Assembly (NCBI RefSeq): GCF_000711725.1 | Contig: NZ_JONP01000009.1 | Location: 161,821-225,820 of the forward strand | Length of the DNA: 64,000 bases | DNA from: Roseomonas aerilata DSM 19363 | GTDB taxonomy: Bacteria; Pseudomonadota; Alphaproteobacteria; Acetobacterales; Acetobacteraceae | Reading direction: 5' to 3' | The notes under the pieces: model-generated | The model's database searches: none | What the model saw: the letters and a program-made list of their open reading frames with translations, nothing else | Told to the model about the DNA's origin: nothing | Shown here: in pieces, positions 8,738 through 17,706 of the stretch | How positions within the stretch are numbered: position 1 is the stretch's first letter | Layout: each line of letters opens with the position of its first letter | Made by a program: the position numbers and the translations under genes

Positions 8738-10318
8738 TCAGACGGGCTCCGGCACCAGACGGCGCTGCCAGAGGGTAGCGCCCGTCAGGTCCTTCAGCAG
8801 CACCGTCATCGCGCCGTCCTCACCGGCGATCTGCACCTCGCCGAAGAACTGCGTGCCCTCGCCCGGCGCGGCGTTGTTGGTGCCGGGCGCCTTCTGCCAG
8901 ACCACTTCCGGCCCGAAGGTGTCGTCCAGCGCGTTCGGGCCGAAGCCGCCAGCCCAGAGCGGGCCGCTGACGAACTCGTAGAAGGGCTTGAAGTCGCGGA
9001 ACTGCGCGCGGTCCGGGTGGTAGTGGTGGGCCGCCGTGTAGTGCACATCGGCGGTCAGCCAGACGACGTTGCGCACGTCATTCGCCTTGATTGCCGAGAG
9101 AAGGCTCGCGATCTCGAGCTCCCGGCCGAGTGCGGGGCCGTGGCCGTTGGCGATCGCCTCGAACAGCGCCCGCCCTCCCGCGTCCTTGCCGTCCGGCACC
9201 TGCAGCCCGATCGGCATGTCAGCCGCGATGACCTTCCAGGTCGCGCGGGAGGAGGCCAGGCCGTCGCGCAGCCAGCGAAGCTGGGCGGCGCCGAGGAAAT
9301 CCGTCTCCGGTCCCGCCACCTCCTGCCGGTTGGGGCTGTTCGGCCCGCGGTAGGAGCGCATGTCGAGCATGAAGAGGTCGAGATGCGGGCCGTAGGAGAC
9401 CTTGCGGTACACGCGCTCCGGCTCGTCCGTGTTGATGCGGAGCGGCGCGTAGTCGAGGAACGCGCGCGTGGCATTCGCGCGGAGCTGCCCGATGTGCTTC
9501 TCGCGGTAGGCGGCGTTCCCCGAGAGATCCTTCGAGTCCGACCAATTGTTGGTCACCTCGTGGTCATCCCACATCCACATCTGCGCGACCTCCGAGTGGA
9601 AGGCGCGGACGTTGCGGTCGAGGAGGTTGTAGCGATGCGCGCCGCGGAACTCCGCCAGCGTCTCCGCCACCTTGCTCTTCTCGGGCGTGGTGATCTGGTT
9701 CGACACCGTGCCATCCGGGTAACGGATCTGCGCGGGGATGACGCTGTCGGCATAGATCGTGTCGCCGCAATGGATGAAGAAGTCCGCGCCGGTCTTGCGC
9801 ATGGACTCGTAGGTGACCATGCCGCCACGGCTCTCGTCGATGCCCCAGCCCTGGCCGACCGTGTCGCCGGACCAGAGGAACTTCACGTCGCGGCGCGAGA
9901 CCGGCACCGTGCGGAAGCGGCCGACCACGGGTTCGGAGGCGGCGCGGGGGTCGGAGAGGTCCTGGAAGCGGACACGGTAGAAGATCTCCTGGTCAGGCGG
10001 CAGGCCTGAAAGGTCGAGCTTGCCCGTGAAGTCCGTCGCCTCCGTCACATGCGGGCCGTTGAGCCTCTTGGCGTCGCGGAAGCCTTCGGTGGTGGCCCAC
10101 TCGACCAGCATGCGCGCCGGCCGGTCCGCCCGGCTCCAGATGAGCGCGCGGTCGGCCGAGACGTCACCCGTTGCGGCGCCCCAATTCGCCTGCGGCCGGG
10201 CGGAGGTTCCGGGCATGACGGCGGGCGCGGTGCCCTGGCCGAGGGAGAGGCGCGGGGCGGCCAGCAACGTGCCGGCACCCGCAAGCGCGGCGCGGCGGCT
10301 CAGGCGAAAGGTGGCCAT
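8738..10318 (-). CDS. phoD: PhoD-like alkaline phosphatase
   Basis: A 526-residue secreted phosphodiesterase/alkaline phosphatase of the PhoD metallophosphatase family, which releases phosphate from esters using Fe and Ca. The N-terminus has a Tat signal (RLSRRAALAGAGTLLAAP). A fibronectin-like N-terminal domain is followed by the catalytic core with metal-ligand motifs LWSGDTVG, FFIHCGDTIYAD, MWDDHEVTNNW and a late LTADVHYTAAHHYH. Length is typical. It is monocistronic; no clear PHO box was found in the 274 bases upstream, so phosphate control is not shown. Confidence in the family is high, in the gene symbol moderate. Confidence 0.9.
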   Translation of the reverse strand: MATFRLSRRAALAGAGTLLAAPRLSLGQGTAPAVMPGTSARPQANWGAATGDVSADRALIWSRADRPARMLVEWATTEGFRDAKRLNGPHVTEATDFTGKLDLSGLPPDQEIFYRVRFQDLSDPRAASEPVVGRFRTVPVSRRDVKFLWSGDTVGQGWGIDESRGGMVTYESMRKTGADFFIHCGDTIYADSVIPAQIRYPDGTVSNQITTPEKSKVAETLAEFRGAHRYNLLDRNVRAFHSEVAQMWMWDDHEVTNNWSDSKDLSGNAAYREKHIGQLRANATRAFLDYAPLRINTDEPERVYRKVSYGPHLDLFMLDMRSYRGPNSPNRQEVAGPETDFLGAAQLRWLRDGLASSRATWKVIAADMPIGLQVPDGKDAGGRALFEAIANGHGPALGRELEIASLLSAIKANDVRNVVWLTADVHYTAAHHYHPDRAQFRDFKPFYEFVSGPLWAGGFGPNALDDTFGPEVVWQKAPGTNNAAPGEGTQFFGEVQIAGEDGAMTVLLKDLTGATLWQRRLVPEPV

Positions 10319-10391
10319 CGTGGTCTCTCCAGTAAGCTATGGCGGGCCTTTGGCGCGGGACCGTGACACTGGGCAGGGAGGTTGTGTGATG

Positions 10392-10408
10392 GCCGGATGA
10401 CATCCGGC
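10392..10408. promoter_or_regulatory. perfect dyad upstream of the PhoD-like gene
   Basis: A 7-base inverted repeat (GCCGGAT / ATCCGGC) with a 3-base centre lies 74 bases before the PhoD-like start, in the divergent region shared with the small gene at 10593. It could be an operator or a leader hairpin. No function is shown. The rest of 10319-10592 shows nothing else that I can name. Confidence 0.25.
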
Positions 10409-10592
10409 GCCGGCCTGACGAAGGCTGGCGGGCGTAGCGTGTGCCCGAGCGGGGACGCGCTCGGCCGGCGCCGGTGAACAGGCCCGTTTAGTCGCGCTCC
10501 GCCTTGCACCACGGATCGGCGAGGCACAGATTATATGACATGGACGCGACAACCGACCGCCGACACCGCGGCACCGGAACGAAAGGCCGTGC

Positions 10593-10904
10593 ATGAACCA
10601 GCCAGTCCAGGGGAATCTTCCCGATCGGGTGGTCAGCTTGAGCCGCGCGCGGGACGACAAGCTCTGGGCAGTCGTAGCCGCCGTTGGACGCAAGACCAGG
10701 GTAGCGGAAATCTATCCCAGCCGTGCCGCCGCTGATGCGGACCGCAATTGGCGGGAGCAGCAGGTCCGGGCTTACGCCACCTTCCTCCGCAGCTCCAGCA
10801 TGCCACTGCCAAACTATTCCGTCTCGCCCATCCGTCGCGCGGACCTGCCGCGAAGTTGGCGGCCCCTGCCGGCGCTCGGTTTCCTGCACGGGCAAGTGAT
10901 CTGA
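10593..10904 (+). CDS. hypothetical protein
   Basis: A 103-residue basic protein with no signal peptide, membrane segment or recognisable motif; arginines are common (for example DRVVSLSRARDDKLWAVV and PIRRADLPRSWRPL). The segment IYPSRAAADADRNWREQQVRAYATFL looks like an amphipathic helix. Only a weak GAACGAAAGG ribosome-binding site precedes the ATG. Third-position GC is lower than in neighbouring genes, which may reflect recent transfer or a weakly expressed gene. It is divergent from the PhoD-like gene and convergent with the old yellow enzyme gene. It may be a lineage-specific gene; a chance reading frame is not excluded. Confidence 0.5.
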   Translation: MNQPVQGNLPDRVVSLSRARDDKLWAVVAAVGRKTRVAEIYPSRAAADADRNWREQQVRAYATFLRSSSMPLPNYSVSPIRRADLPRSWRPLPALGFLHGQVI

Positions 10905-11034
10905 CGGGCTCGTGGACGGCGGCTTGATCGCCGCGTCGCATGGCGGTCAGGCGGGAAAGAACGCGGCGCATGCGGGGCGCCGTTTCCACTCCGCGCCTCG
11001 CGGGCGCAGGGTCGCAGAAGGTGGCGGGCTTGCT

Positions 11035-11053
11035 ACAGCCCCTTGCAGGCTGT
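11035..11053 (-). terminator. hairpin after the old yellow enzyme gene
   Basis: A perfect 6-base inverted repeat (ACAGCC / GGCTGT, 7-base loop) lies 3 bases beyond the stop codon of the minus-strand oxidoreductase gene. There is no T-run, so it is only a candidate. Confidence 0.35.
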
Positions 11054-11056
11054 CGA

Positions 11057-12172
11057 TCAGCGCTGTCCGTGGCGCGCGCTGTCGAACAGTTCCTTGTACT
11101 CGCGAGGCTGGGACCGCCAGTACTGCTTCGGGGCGCTGACCGTGGCGCCAAGCCGCGCCGCCGCATGCCAGGGCCAGCGGGGATCGTAGAGCATCGCGCG
11201 GGCGAGCGAGACCGCGTCGGCGTCGCCGCGCGCGATGATCTCCTCGGCCTGCTCGGGCTCGGTGATCAGCCCGACAGCCATCGTCGGTAATCCCGCCGCC
11301 TCCTTCACCTGCCGTGCGAAGGGCACCTGGTAGCCCGGCCCCAGCGCTATCGCCTGCCGCGGCGAGACGCCGCCCGTGGTGACGTGGATCGCGGCGCATC
11401 CCCGCGCCTTCAAGGCCTGGGAAAGGGCGATGGTGCCCTCGATGTCCCAGCCGCCCGGCACCCAGTCGGTGGCGGAGATGCGCATCCAGACCGGCCGCTC
11501 CGCCGGGAAGGCGGCGCGCACGGCCTCGAAGACCTCGATCGGGAAGCGCATCCGGTTCTCGAGGCTGCCGCCGTACTCGTCCGTCCGCTCGTTCGCGAGG
11601 GGGGAGAGGAACTGGTGCAGCAGGTAGCCATGCGCCCCGTGGATCTCGATCGCCTCCAGCCCGAGCCTTGCCGCGCGCTCGGCCGCACGAACGAAATCGT
11701 CGCGCACGCGGTCCAGGCCCGCGCGATCGAGCGCGACCGGCACCTCCTCCCCCGGGGAGTGAGGCAGGGCGGAGGGCGCCTCGGTTTTCCAGCCGCCGGG
11801 CGCATCCGGTGGGATCTGGGCACCGCCTTCCCAGGGCGCGCGGCTGGAGGCCTTCCGGCCGGCATGGCTGAGCTGCACCGCGACAGGCATGGGCGAATGG
11901 GCGCGCAAGGCCCGCAGCACCCGCCCCAGCGCCTCCTCGTCCGTGTCGGAGTAGAGGCCGAGATCGGCCGGCGAGATGCGGCCCTCCGGCGAGACGGCCG
12001 TGGCCTCAAGAATCATGAGGCCGGCACCGGAGAGCGCGAGATGGCCAAGATGGATCATGTGCCAGTCGCCTGCCGCGCCGTCCTCCGCCGAGTACTGGCA
12101 CATGGGCGCGATGACGATGCGGTTCGCCAGACGGAGGCCGCCGAGCTGCAGGGGTTCGAAGAGGCGGCTCAT
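11057..12172 (-). CDS. NADH:flavin oxidoreductase, old yellow enzyme family
   Basis: A 371-residue FMN enzyme of the YqjM-like (class II) old yellow enzyme group, which reduces activated C=C bonds with NAD(P)H. Class marks are visible: APMCQYSAEDG with the redox-tuning Cys25, the paired active-site histidines of IHGAHGYLLHQF, the SPLANERTDEYGGSLENR motif and a phosphate-binding end (VGLITEPEQAEEI). ATG 12172 follows an AAGGA ribosome-binding site; longer upstream frames lack family similarity. It lies 157 bases after the cysteine synthase gene on the same strand and may be co-transcribed. Natural substrate unknown; a detoxification or electrophile-reduction role is typical. Confidence 0.92.
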   Translation of the reverse strand: MSRLFEPLQLGGLRLANRIVIAPMCQYSAEDGAAGDWHMIHLGHLALSGAGLMILEATAVSPEGRISPADLGLYSDTDEEALGRVLRALRAHSPMPVAVQLSHAGRKASSRAPWEGGAQIPPDAPGGWKTEAPSALPHSPGEEVPVALDRAGLDRVRDDFVRAAERAARLGLEAIEIHGAHGYLLHQFLSPLANERTDEYGGSLENRMRFPIEVFEAVRAAFPAERPVWMRISATDWVPGGWDIEGTIALSQALKARGCAAIHVTTGGVSPRQAIALGPGYQVPFARQVKEAAGLPTMAVGLITEPEQAEEIIARGDADAVSLARAMLYDPRWPWHAAARLGATVSAPKQYWRSQPREYKELFDSARHGQR

Positions 12173-12329
12173 CGGTAGTCCTTGTCCTCGGCAGGGCATT
12201 CGCGTGGCGGGGGAGATCACCCGAGCTGGCGGCCGGCGGCAAGCACCCACCGGGCGCGGACGGCGTCTTGCGGGTCCGCGCACGGGGGCTGAGGCTGGGG
12301 AGCGTCGTTCCGTCGAAGGCGTGGAGCGA

Positions 12330-13244
12330 TCAGGCCGGCAGGAAGTCGGGCACCGAAAGGTAGCGCTCCCCCGTGTCGTAGTTGAAGCCGAGCACGCGCG
12401 CGCCCTGTGGCAGTTCCGGCAGCTTCTGCGCGATGGCCGCGAGCGTCGCGCCGGAGGAGATGCCGACCAGCAGCCCCTCCTCGCGTGCCGAGCGGCGGGC
12501 GTATTCCTTCGCGTCGTCGGCGGAGACCTGGATCACGCCGTCGAGCAGCGCGACGTGCAGGTTAGCCGGCACGAAGCCCGCGCCGATCCCCTGGATAGGG
12601 TGCGGCGCGGGCGCCCCGCCCGAGATCACCGGGGAGGCCGCGGGCTCCACCGCGAAGACCTTCAGCCCCGGCCACTCCCCCTTCAGCACCTGGGCGCAGG
12701 CGGTGATGTGCCCGCCCGTGCCGACGCTGGTGATCAGCACGTCGATGCCCTCCGGGAAGTCGGCCAGGATCTCCCGCGCGGTGGTGCGGACGTGAATGTC
12801 GATGTTCGCGGGGTTCTCGAACTGCTGCGGCATCCAGGCGCCGGGGGTTGCCGCCACCAGCTCCTCCGCGCGGGCGATGGCGCCCTTCATGCCCTTCTCG
12901 CGCGGCGTCAGGTCGAAGGTGGCGCCATAGGCCTGCATCAGCCGGCGTCGCTCGACCGACATGCTCTCGGGCATGACGAGGATGAGGGTATAGCCCTTCA
13001 CCGCCGCCGCCATGGCCAGGCCCACGCCCGTGTTGCCGGAGGTCGGCTCGATGATGGTGCCGCCGGGGCGGAGGGTGCCGTTCGCCTCCGCGGCCTCGAT
13101 CATCGCAATACCGATCCGGTCCTTGATCGAGCCGCCGGGATTCGCGCGCTCGGACTTGATCCAGACCTCGGCCGAGGGGAAGAGCCGGCCGAGCCGGATA
13201 TGCGGCGTGCCGCCAATGGTCTCGAGAACGCTCTGCGCCTTCAT
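12330..13244 (-). CDS. cysK: cysteine synthase A (O-acetylserine sulfhydrylase)
   Basis: A 304-residue PLP enzyme that makes L-cysteine from O-acetylserine and sulfide. The Schiff-base lysine is Lys41 in NPGGSIKDR; the substrate-carboxylate loop [12 protein letters not shown] and the PLP-phosphate loop [10 protein letters not shown] are intact, as is the C-terminal [12 protein letters not shown]. Length and motif order match CysK closely. It is downstream of a CoA-transferase gene by 62 bases on the same strand. CysM or cystathionine beta-synthase-like paralogues share this fold, but the short length without extra domains favours CysK. Confidence 0.93.
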   Translation of the reverse strand: MKAQSVLETIGGTPHIRLGRLFPSAEVWIKSERANPGGSIKDRIGIAMIEAAEANGTLRPGGTIIEPTSGNTGVGLAMAAAVKGYTLILVMPESMSVERRRLMQAYGATFDLTPREKGMKGAIARAEELVAATPGAWMPQQFENPANIDIHVRTTAREILADFPEGIDVLITSVGTGGHITACAQVLKGEWPGLKVFAVEPAASPVISGGAPAPHPIQGIGAGFVPANLHVALLDGVIQVSADDAKEYARRSAREEGLLVGISSGATLAAIAQKLPELPQGARVLGFNYDTGERYLSVPDFLPA

Positions 13245-13306
13245 TTCGAAAACTCCTGCTCGGGCGGATGGGGTGCACGGTCTGCCGCGGCGCGCAAGCC
13301 CGGACC

Positions 13307-14536
13307 CTAGCCGCGCACGACGCCGGCCGTCCGCAGCCGAGCTAACTCCTCGGCGCCGACCAGCGGGGCGAGGATTTCCTCGTTGTGCTCGCCCAATCGC
13401 GGCGCCGGACGGGCCAGGATGCCCGGCGTCGCCGAGAGGCGCGGCACCTCCCCGTGCATGGGCAGCCAGCCGCCGGGCATGCTCTCGTCCGGCACCTCAA
13501 CCAACGACTGGCGCTCGGCCACGAAGGCGTCGTCCAGCAGGCCGGCCGCATCCTTGATGGGCCCGATGGTGACCCCGGCCGCGTCGAAATGCGCCAGGTT
13601 CTCCGCCGTGGTCCGCTCCGCGACGAAGCCGGCGACGATGCCGTCTAGCACCTCCCAGTTGCGGAGGCGGTCGGGGTTGGTGCGGAAGCGTGGATCCTCT
13701 ATCAGCTCGGGCCGCCCGATCGAGCGGAACAGCTTCTCCGTCATCCCCTGGGTGGAGGAGGAGAGGCAGACCCAGCCCCCGTCCTTCGTGCGATAGGCGT
13801 TGCGCGGCGCGGTGTTGGTGGAACGGCTGCCCGTCCGCTGCTTCAGCTTCCCGGTGACGGCGTAGTTAGCCGTCTGCGGCTCCAGCACCGCCAGCATCGG
13901 GTCGAAAAGGGAGAGGTCGATCACCTGACCCTGGCCAGTCGCCTCCGCGTGCCGGAGGGCGATCAGCGCGGCAGCGGAACCGTAGAGGCCAGCATAGGCA
14001 TCGCCCATAAACATTGGCGGCAGCACCGGCTCGCGGTCCGCGAAGCCGTTGATGGCAGCGAAGCCGGAGTAGCCCTCCACCAGCGTCCCGAAGCCCGGCT
14101 TGTGGCGGAAGGGTCCCGTCTGCCCCCAGCCGGAGACGCGCACGATCACAAGTGACGGGTTGGCTTCCAGCAGCGCTGCCGGCTCCAGCCCCATCGCCTC
14201 CAGCACGCCCGGCCGGAAGCTCTCGACGAGCATGCTCGCGCCTTCGGCCAACCGCCGGACGAGCGCCTGCGCCTCGGTGTGACGGAGGTCGAGGCAGAGG
14301 CTCCGCTTGTTGCGGCACCAGGTCTTCCAGGAGGTCTCGATGCCCTGAACCTTCCAGGCGCGGAGCGAATCGCCCTCGGGCGGCTCCACCTTCACCACCT
14401 CCGCCCCGTGGTCGGCGAGGACCTTTGTCAGCAGGTTGCCCGCGACGAGCCGCGAGAGGTCGATCACGCGGACGCCGTCCAGCGCGCCGCGCGCGGTGGG
14501 GTCGAAGTCGCGGCGGTGCAGGGGCGTGGGGCTCAT
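13307..14536 (-). CDS. family III CoA-transferase (CaiB/BaiF)
   Basis: A 409-residue enzyme of the formyl-CoA/succinyl-CoA transferase (CaiB/BaiF, family III) group. Family marks include [20 protein letters not shown], the segment [27 protein letters not shown], and the catalytic aspartate at about residue 179 in [12 protein letters not shown]. The ATG at 14536 overlaps the stop of the upstream CitE-like gene (ATGA), which signals translational coupling. Together with a citramalyl/malyl-CoA lyase-like partner this suggests activation and cleavage of a branched C4-C5 dicarboxylic acid such as citramalate, itaconate or mesaconate. That pathway link is inference; the family call is firm. Confidence 0.9.
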   Translation of the reverse strand: MSPTPLHRRDFDPTARGALDGVRVIDLSRLVAGNLLTKVLADHGAEVVKVEPPEGDSLRAWKVQGIETSWKTWCRNKRSLCLDLRHTEAQALVRRLAEGASMLVESFRPGVLEAMGLEPAALLEANPSLVIVRVSGWGQTGPFRHKPGFGTLVEGYSGFAAINGFADREPVLPPMFMGDAYAGLYGSAAALIALRHAEATGQGQVIDLSLFDPMLAVLEPQTANYAVTGKLKQRTGSRSTNTAPRNAYRTKDGGWVCLSSSTQGMTEKLFRSIGRPELIEDPRFRTNPDRLRNWEVLDGIVAGFVAERTTAENLAHFDAAGVTIGPIKDAAGLLDDAFVAERQSLVEVPDESMPGGWLPMHGEVPRLSATPGILARPAPRLGEHNEEILAPLVGAEELARLRTAGVVRG

Positions 14537-15435
14537 GCTTCCGCCGTGCCCAGCCGCTCGGCCAACGCCACCAGCGCCCGCGCGCTCTCGATGAAGGGGG
14601 CGTCCACCATCTGGCCCTCCACCAGGAAGGCGCCGGTGCCGCCGGCGATCCGCTCCCGCGCAGCCTTCAGCACGCGCCGTGCCCGGGCGATCTCGGCGGC
14701 GGAGGGGGCGAAGGCGGCGTTCACGATCGGCACCTGGCTCGGGTGGATGCAGGACTTCCCGGCGAAGCCGAGACGCCGCGCGGCCTCCGCCTCGGCCTTG
14801 CAGCGCTCCGGCGCGTCCACGGCCGCGAGGGAGCCGTCGAAGCACGGGATGCCTGCCGCAGCGGCCGCGAAGCGCACCACAAGTCGCACATGGTCGAGCG
14901 CCGCCTCGCTGTCCCGCGCAATCCGCGCGGGCTCGAAGAGGTCGCCGTAGCCGATCTGCAGACCGACAACGCGCGGATGGGCCGCCGCGATCTCCGCCGC
15001 CGCGTGCAGGCCGCGTGGCGTCTCGATATTGGCGAGCAGGCCGACCTTTCCAGTGATCCCCGCCACCGCCTCGGCGGCTTCCAACGCAGCGGCGGCGGCG
15101 TGGATGTCGGCGGCCGACTCCGCCATGGGCAGGTTCACGACATCAAGGCCGGGCCCGATAATGGCTCGAAGATCGGCCTCGAAGAGCGGCGTCGCGAGGC
15201 CGTTCACGCGCACGATCATGACCTTCGCCGGCGCTCCGACCGCGCGCGGCCGCAGGGACCGCAGGAAGGTCGCGACAGCGCCCCGCGCCTCCTCCTTCCG
15301 CCCCGGCGCCACCGCGTCCTCAAGGTCGAGGGAGAGCGCATCCGCCGCCGTGGCCACCGCCTTCCCGAACAATTCCGGCCGGCTGCCCGGCACGAAGAGC
15401 TTCGAGCGCATGAGGGCGAGGGACGGCATTGTCAT
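14533..15435 (-). CDS. HpcH/HpaI aldolase, CitE-like CoA lyase
   Basis: A 300-residue TIM-barrel lyase of the CitE-like (malyl-CoA/citramalyl-CoA lyase) group. Visible motifs: KLFVPGSRPELFGKA at the N-terminus, the Mg-binding ALSLDLEDAV, LANIETPRGL with a conserved Glu, QIGYGDL with a conserved Asp, and GKSCIHPSQV near the C-terminus. It is first in a coupled pair with a CoA-transferase, as expected for enzymes that cleave a hydroxyacyl-CoA made by the partner. The ribosome-binding site is weak and ATG 15429 or 15411 are alternative starts. The true citrate lyase beta role is unlikely because the alpha and gamma subunit genes are missing. Confidence 0.88.
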   Translation of the reverse strand: MTMPSLALMRSKLFVPGSRPELFGKAVATAADALSLDLEDAVAPGRKEEARGAVATFLRSLRPRAVGAPAKVMIVRVNGLATPLFEADLRAIIGPGLDVVNLPMAESAADIHAAAAALEAAEAVAGITGKVGLLANIETPRGLHAAAEIAAAHPRVVGLQIGYGDLFEPARIARDSEAALDHVRLVVRFAAAAAGIPCFDGSLAAVDAPERCKAEAEAARRLGFAGKSCIHPSQVPIVNAAFAPSAAEIARARRVLKAARERIAGGTGAFLVEGQMVDAPFIESARALVALAERLGTAEA

Positions 15436-15502
15436 CGGCCCGGTCTAGGCCGGGCGCCCGAACTTGTCGACAATCGGCCCCGACGACGGGGGAGGGTGGC
15501 GC

Positions 15503-16090
15503 ATGGCCGGATTCACGATCGAGCGGGGCGACCCGGTGCGCCGCCAGCGCGTCGCCGGCTGGCTGGACGGGCTGGACAGCGTATCGCCCGAGATGCGCGA
15601 GGCGATCATCACCGCCTGGGTCTCAGCCTGGGTCTCCAGCCCTTTCGAGATACTGGAGGAGATGCCTTACTCCCTCATCGCCCCCTCCTACCGCCTCATG
15701 GACCACGTGAACGAGGTAACGCGAGCGGGGATCGATCTCTCCCGCCGCGCCGCCCGCGACTGGGGGCGGGAGACGGACCCCGAGGTGATGATCCCGATCC
15801 TCGTCCTGCACGACATCGACAAGCCGCTGCTGATGGTGCGGGAGGAGGGGACCGTACGCGCATCCGCCCTGGCGGCCGAGCTGCCGCATGGCGTGCCCGG
15901 GGCGATGATGCTGCGCGACCTCGGCTTCCCGTCGAAGGTGGTCAACACCGTCGCGACCCACGCGACGAACGCGCCCTTCCACGGCTCGACCACCGAGGCC
16001 TGGCTGCTGCACTACGCCGACCTCTTCGCGACCGACCACGCGCTGATGAGCACGGGGGGCAAGCCTTTCTACCAGCGCCACTGGGCCTGA
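15503..16090 (+). CDS. HD domain-containing protein
   Basis: A 195-residue cytoplasmic protein with an HD-type metal-dependent phosphohydrolase fold. Metal-ligand candidates are His in MDHVNEV, the HD pair in LVLHDIDK, His in VATHATNAPFHG and the late HYADLFATD. Start ATG 15503 follows GGGGGAGGG. HD proteins of this size are often nucleotide phosphohydrolases, but the substrate is not evident. The gene is divergent from the CitE-like operon and precedes the CsbD-like gene by 80 bases. Confidence 0.8.
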   Translation: MAGFTIERGDPVRRQRVAGWLDGLDSVSPEMREAIITAWVSAWVSSPFEILEEMPYSLIAPSYRLMDHVNEVTRAGIDLSRRAARDWGRETDPEVMIPILVLHDIDKPLLMVREEGTVRASALAAELPHGVPGAMMLRDLGFPSKVVNTVATHATNAPFHGSTTEAWLLHYADLFATDHALMSTGGKPFYQRHWA

Positions 16091-16103
16091 CCTGCCGTAG
16101 AGG

Positions 16104-16129
16104 GCAACCACCCCTCGCCGGGCCGCGTT
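16104..16129 (+). promoter_or_regulatory. candidate EcfG (general stress sigma) promoter for the CsbD-like gene
   Basis: GCAAC, 17 bases, then CGTT. This matches the alphaproteobacterial EcfG consensus GGAAC-N16/17-CGTT with one mismatch, 42 bases before the CsbD-like start. CsbD-like genes are common general-stress targets, which supports but does not prove the call. Confidence 0.4.
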
Positions 16130-16170
16130 TCTCTCCTGCCCACGCGACTCCGGGCAGTAGGAGAGTGACG

Positions 16171-16356
16171 ATGGACAAGGATCGGATTTCCGGCGCGGTA
16201 GACAAGGCCAAGGGCGCTATCAAGGACGCCGTCGGCTCCGCCACGGGCGACACGAAGACACAGGCCGAGGGCAAGGTCGACAAGGCGAAAGGCACCGGCG
16301 AGAACGCGATGGGCGGTGCCAAGGACGCTCTGCGCGACGCTACCGACAAGCACTGA
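16171..16356 (+). CDS. CsbD family stress protein
   Basis: A 61-residue hydrophilic, Lys/Asp/Ala-rich protein of the CsbD family. It shows the family pattern: MDKDRISGAVDKAKGAIKDA, GSATGDTKTQAEGKVDKAKG, then a second DALRDATDK helix. In Bacillus CsbD is under the general-stress factor sigma-B; in alphaproteobacteria homologues are often EcfG-dependent. The molecular role is unknown. A good TAGGAGAG ribosome-binding site precedes the ATG and a strong hairpin follows the stop. Easy to miss because it lies at the end of a long spurious frame. Confidence 0.92.
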   Translation: MDKDRISGAVDKAKGAIKDAVGSATGDTKTQAEGKVDKAKGTGENAMGGAKDALRDATDKH

Positions 16357-16374
16357 CGGACTGAACCGAGCAGT

Positions 16375-16409
16375 GTGGCGGCGCGGCGGGCTTCCCGCGG
16401 CGCCGCCAC
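16375..16409. terminator. strong hairpin between convergent genes
   Basis: A 16-base inverted repeat with one mismatch (GTGGCGGCGC arm) and a 3-base CTT loop lies between the CsbD-like stop (+) and the stop of the minus-strand membrane-protein gene at 16422. It probably serves both. Confidence 0.65.
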
Positions 16410-16421
16410 GCGTGTTGGCGT

Positions 16422-16970
16422 TTAGTTCTGCGTATCGGCCGGCGCCCCGCGCCGCCAGTTTCCCGAGGGGTGCCGCCCGCGCAGCACCAGCCGGTCGGCC
16501 ACTGCTCCGGCCGCGAAGGCGTAGATCCCCTTGTGAAGCAGGTCGACGACCTGTTCCTCCACCGGCCAGGTCCAGGGCGGCGCGCCGACGCCCGTCGCGT
16601 TCTCCAGCGTCTGGTCGTTCAGCAGGCGCAGGTTGAGGAAGAGGAAGGACCCGACCGGTCCACGGAAGCCGGAGCGCGACATGAGCGCCCGCGCGACGCC
16701 CAGCAGGATCCCCTGGCCCCAGTGCATGGCCCAGTTCAGCCCCAGCCGTTCCCGGTCGGGCCGCCGAGGGAGACCGAGAAGACGTTCCAGCGTGTGGGCG
16801 GGCACGTAGGAGTTGGGCCGCCCCGTGACGGCCTGTTCAAGCTTCTCCGCCAGGGTCATGGCGGCGACGCCAGCCATGCCCGCGAGGAGGCCTGCCAGCA
16901 CCACGCCACCCGCATGGGATGCCCCCGTCTCCTGCAGGTATGTCGCCGCGCCCTCCCGCTCTCTCCACAT
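16422..16970 (-). CDS. hypothetical membrane protein
   Basis: A 182-residue protein with a clear hydrophobic segment (GGVVLAGLLAGMAGVAAMTLAE, about residues 20-42), a motif GRPNSYVPAHTLERLLGL, and weaker hydrophobic stretches around MHWGQGILLGVARAL and the C-terminal IYAFAAGAVADRLV. It looks like a conserved inner-membrane protein of unknown function rather than a transporter. It is convergent with the CsbD-like gene and sits among genes with candidate stress promoters. No catalytic motif is visible. Confidence 0.75.
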   Translation of the reverse strand: MWREREGAATYLQETGASHAGGVVLAGLLAGMAGVAAMTLAEKLEQAVTGRPNSYVPAHTLERLLGLPRRPDRERLGLNWAMHWGQGILLGVARALMSRSGFRGPVGSFLFLNLRLLNDQTLENATGVGAPPWTWPVEEQVVDLLHKGIYAFAAGAVADRLVLRGRHPSGNWRRGAPADTQN

Positions 16971-17041
16971 GCCCTGTCTTCCCGGTGTGTTGTTCCGTGT
17001 GACAGAACTGTCGGAAGATGGCAGCGGTTGCAGGCCGGCGC

Positions 17042-17656
17042 CTAGGCCGGTGCCGAGGGCTCCGGCACCGCGGCGGCCGCATTGCCCACCTGGGCGACGT
17101 TCATCGCCATCAGCCCCGCCGAAAGCCGGGCGAGCCAGCGGGCCGCGCGCAGACGCACCTCGGACTGGCCCGCCGTGCTGTCCGGCAGGGTGCAGCCAGC
17201 CAGGGTGATCGCGGTGCCGAGAATCCGTGCCTCCAGCGCCGCGACCAGCGCCTCGGCGGGGGCGTCGCGCCCGAACTCGGTGTCGATGGCCTCCCCGGCG
17301 CGGTCGATCTCGGCCTCCACCCGCGCATCCTCCGCCGCGATGGATAGGATCTCGGCCGGCGGATCCGGCTCCTCGCCCGAGAGATGCGCCATGAGCCCCA
17401 TGGCCGCGACGAGGGTGTGGATCGCCCCGCCATCTCCCCCACGGGAGGCGAAGGCGCCGTAGGCCACGGCCAGCGCCGCCTCGCCCAGCACTTCCCGCGT
17501 GTCGTCGCTCAGCGCCTCGATGGCGGGGGAGGCGTCGGCGACGCCATCTGCTGCCCCCGGGCCGGCGGCATCCACCGGCGGAAAGCCGCCCTCGCCGAAG
17601 GCACGGGTGATGGTCGCAAGGGCGTCGAACAACCGCTGCTCGGATACCTTGGTCAT
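17042..17656 (-). CDS. hypothetical acidic protein
   Basis: A 204-residue, strongly acidic, Ala-rich helical protein with no signal peptide, membrane segment or known motif (for example SDDTREVLGEAALAVAYGAF and ARVEAEIDRAGEAIDTEFG). The start at 17656 has a near-ideal AAGGAGAG site and lies 25 bases after a candidate EcfG -10 element. An upstream in-frame start at 17755 would read through that promoter. I do not recognise the family. Confidence 0.7.
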   Translation of the reverse strand: MTKVSEQRLFDALATITRAFGEGGFPPVDAAGPGAADGVADASPAIEALSDDTREVLGEAALAVAYGAFASRGGDGGAIHTLVAAMGLMAHLSGEEPDPPAEILSIAAEDARVEAEIDRAGEAIDTEFGRDAPAEALVAALEARILGTAITLAGCTLPDSTAGQSEVRLRAARWLARLSAGLMAMNVAQVGNAAAAVPEPSAPA

Positions 17657-17681
17657 GGCGCTCTCCTTGCTGAACCGGCAG

Positions 17682-17706
17682 AACGTGGCGGCGCGCCCGT
17701 CGTTCA
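17682..17706 (-). promoter_or_regulatory. candidate EcfG promoter for the 17042-17656 gene
   Basis: On the minus strand, TGAAC, 16 bases, then CGTT: one mismatch from the EcfG consensus, 25 bases before the chosen start. Inference from motif and spacing only. Confidence 0.35.

Noticed and set aside
14152..16353. Long plus-strand frame over the CitE/HD genes
   Set aside because: Only its last 62 codons are real (the CsbD-like gene); the rest shadows genes in other frames.
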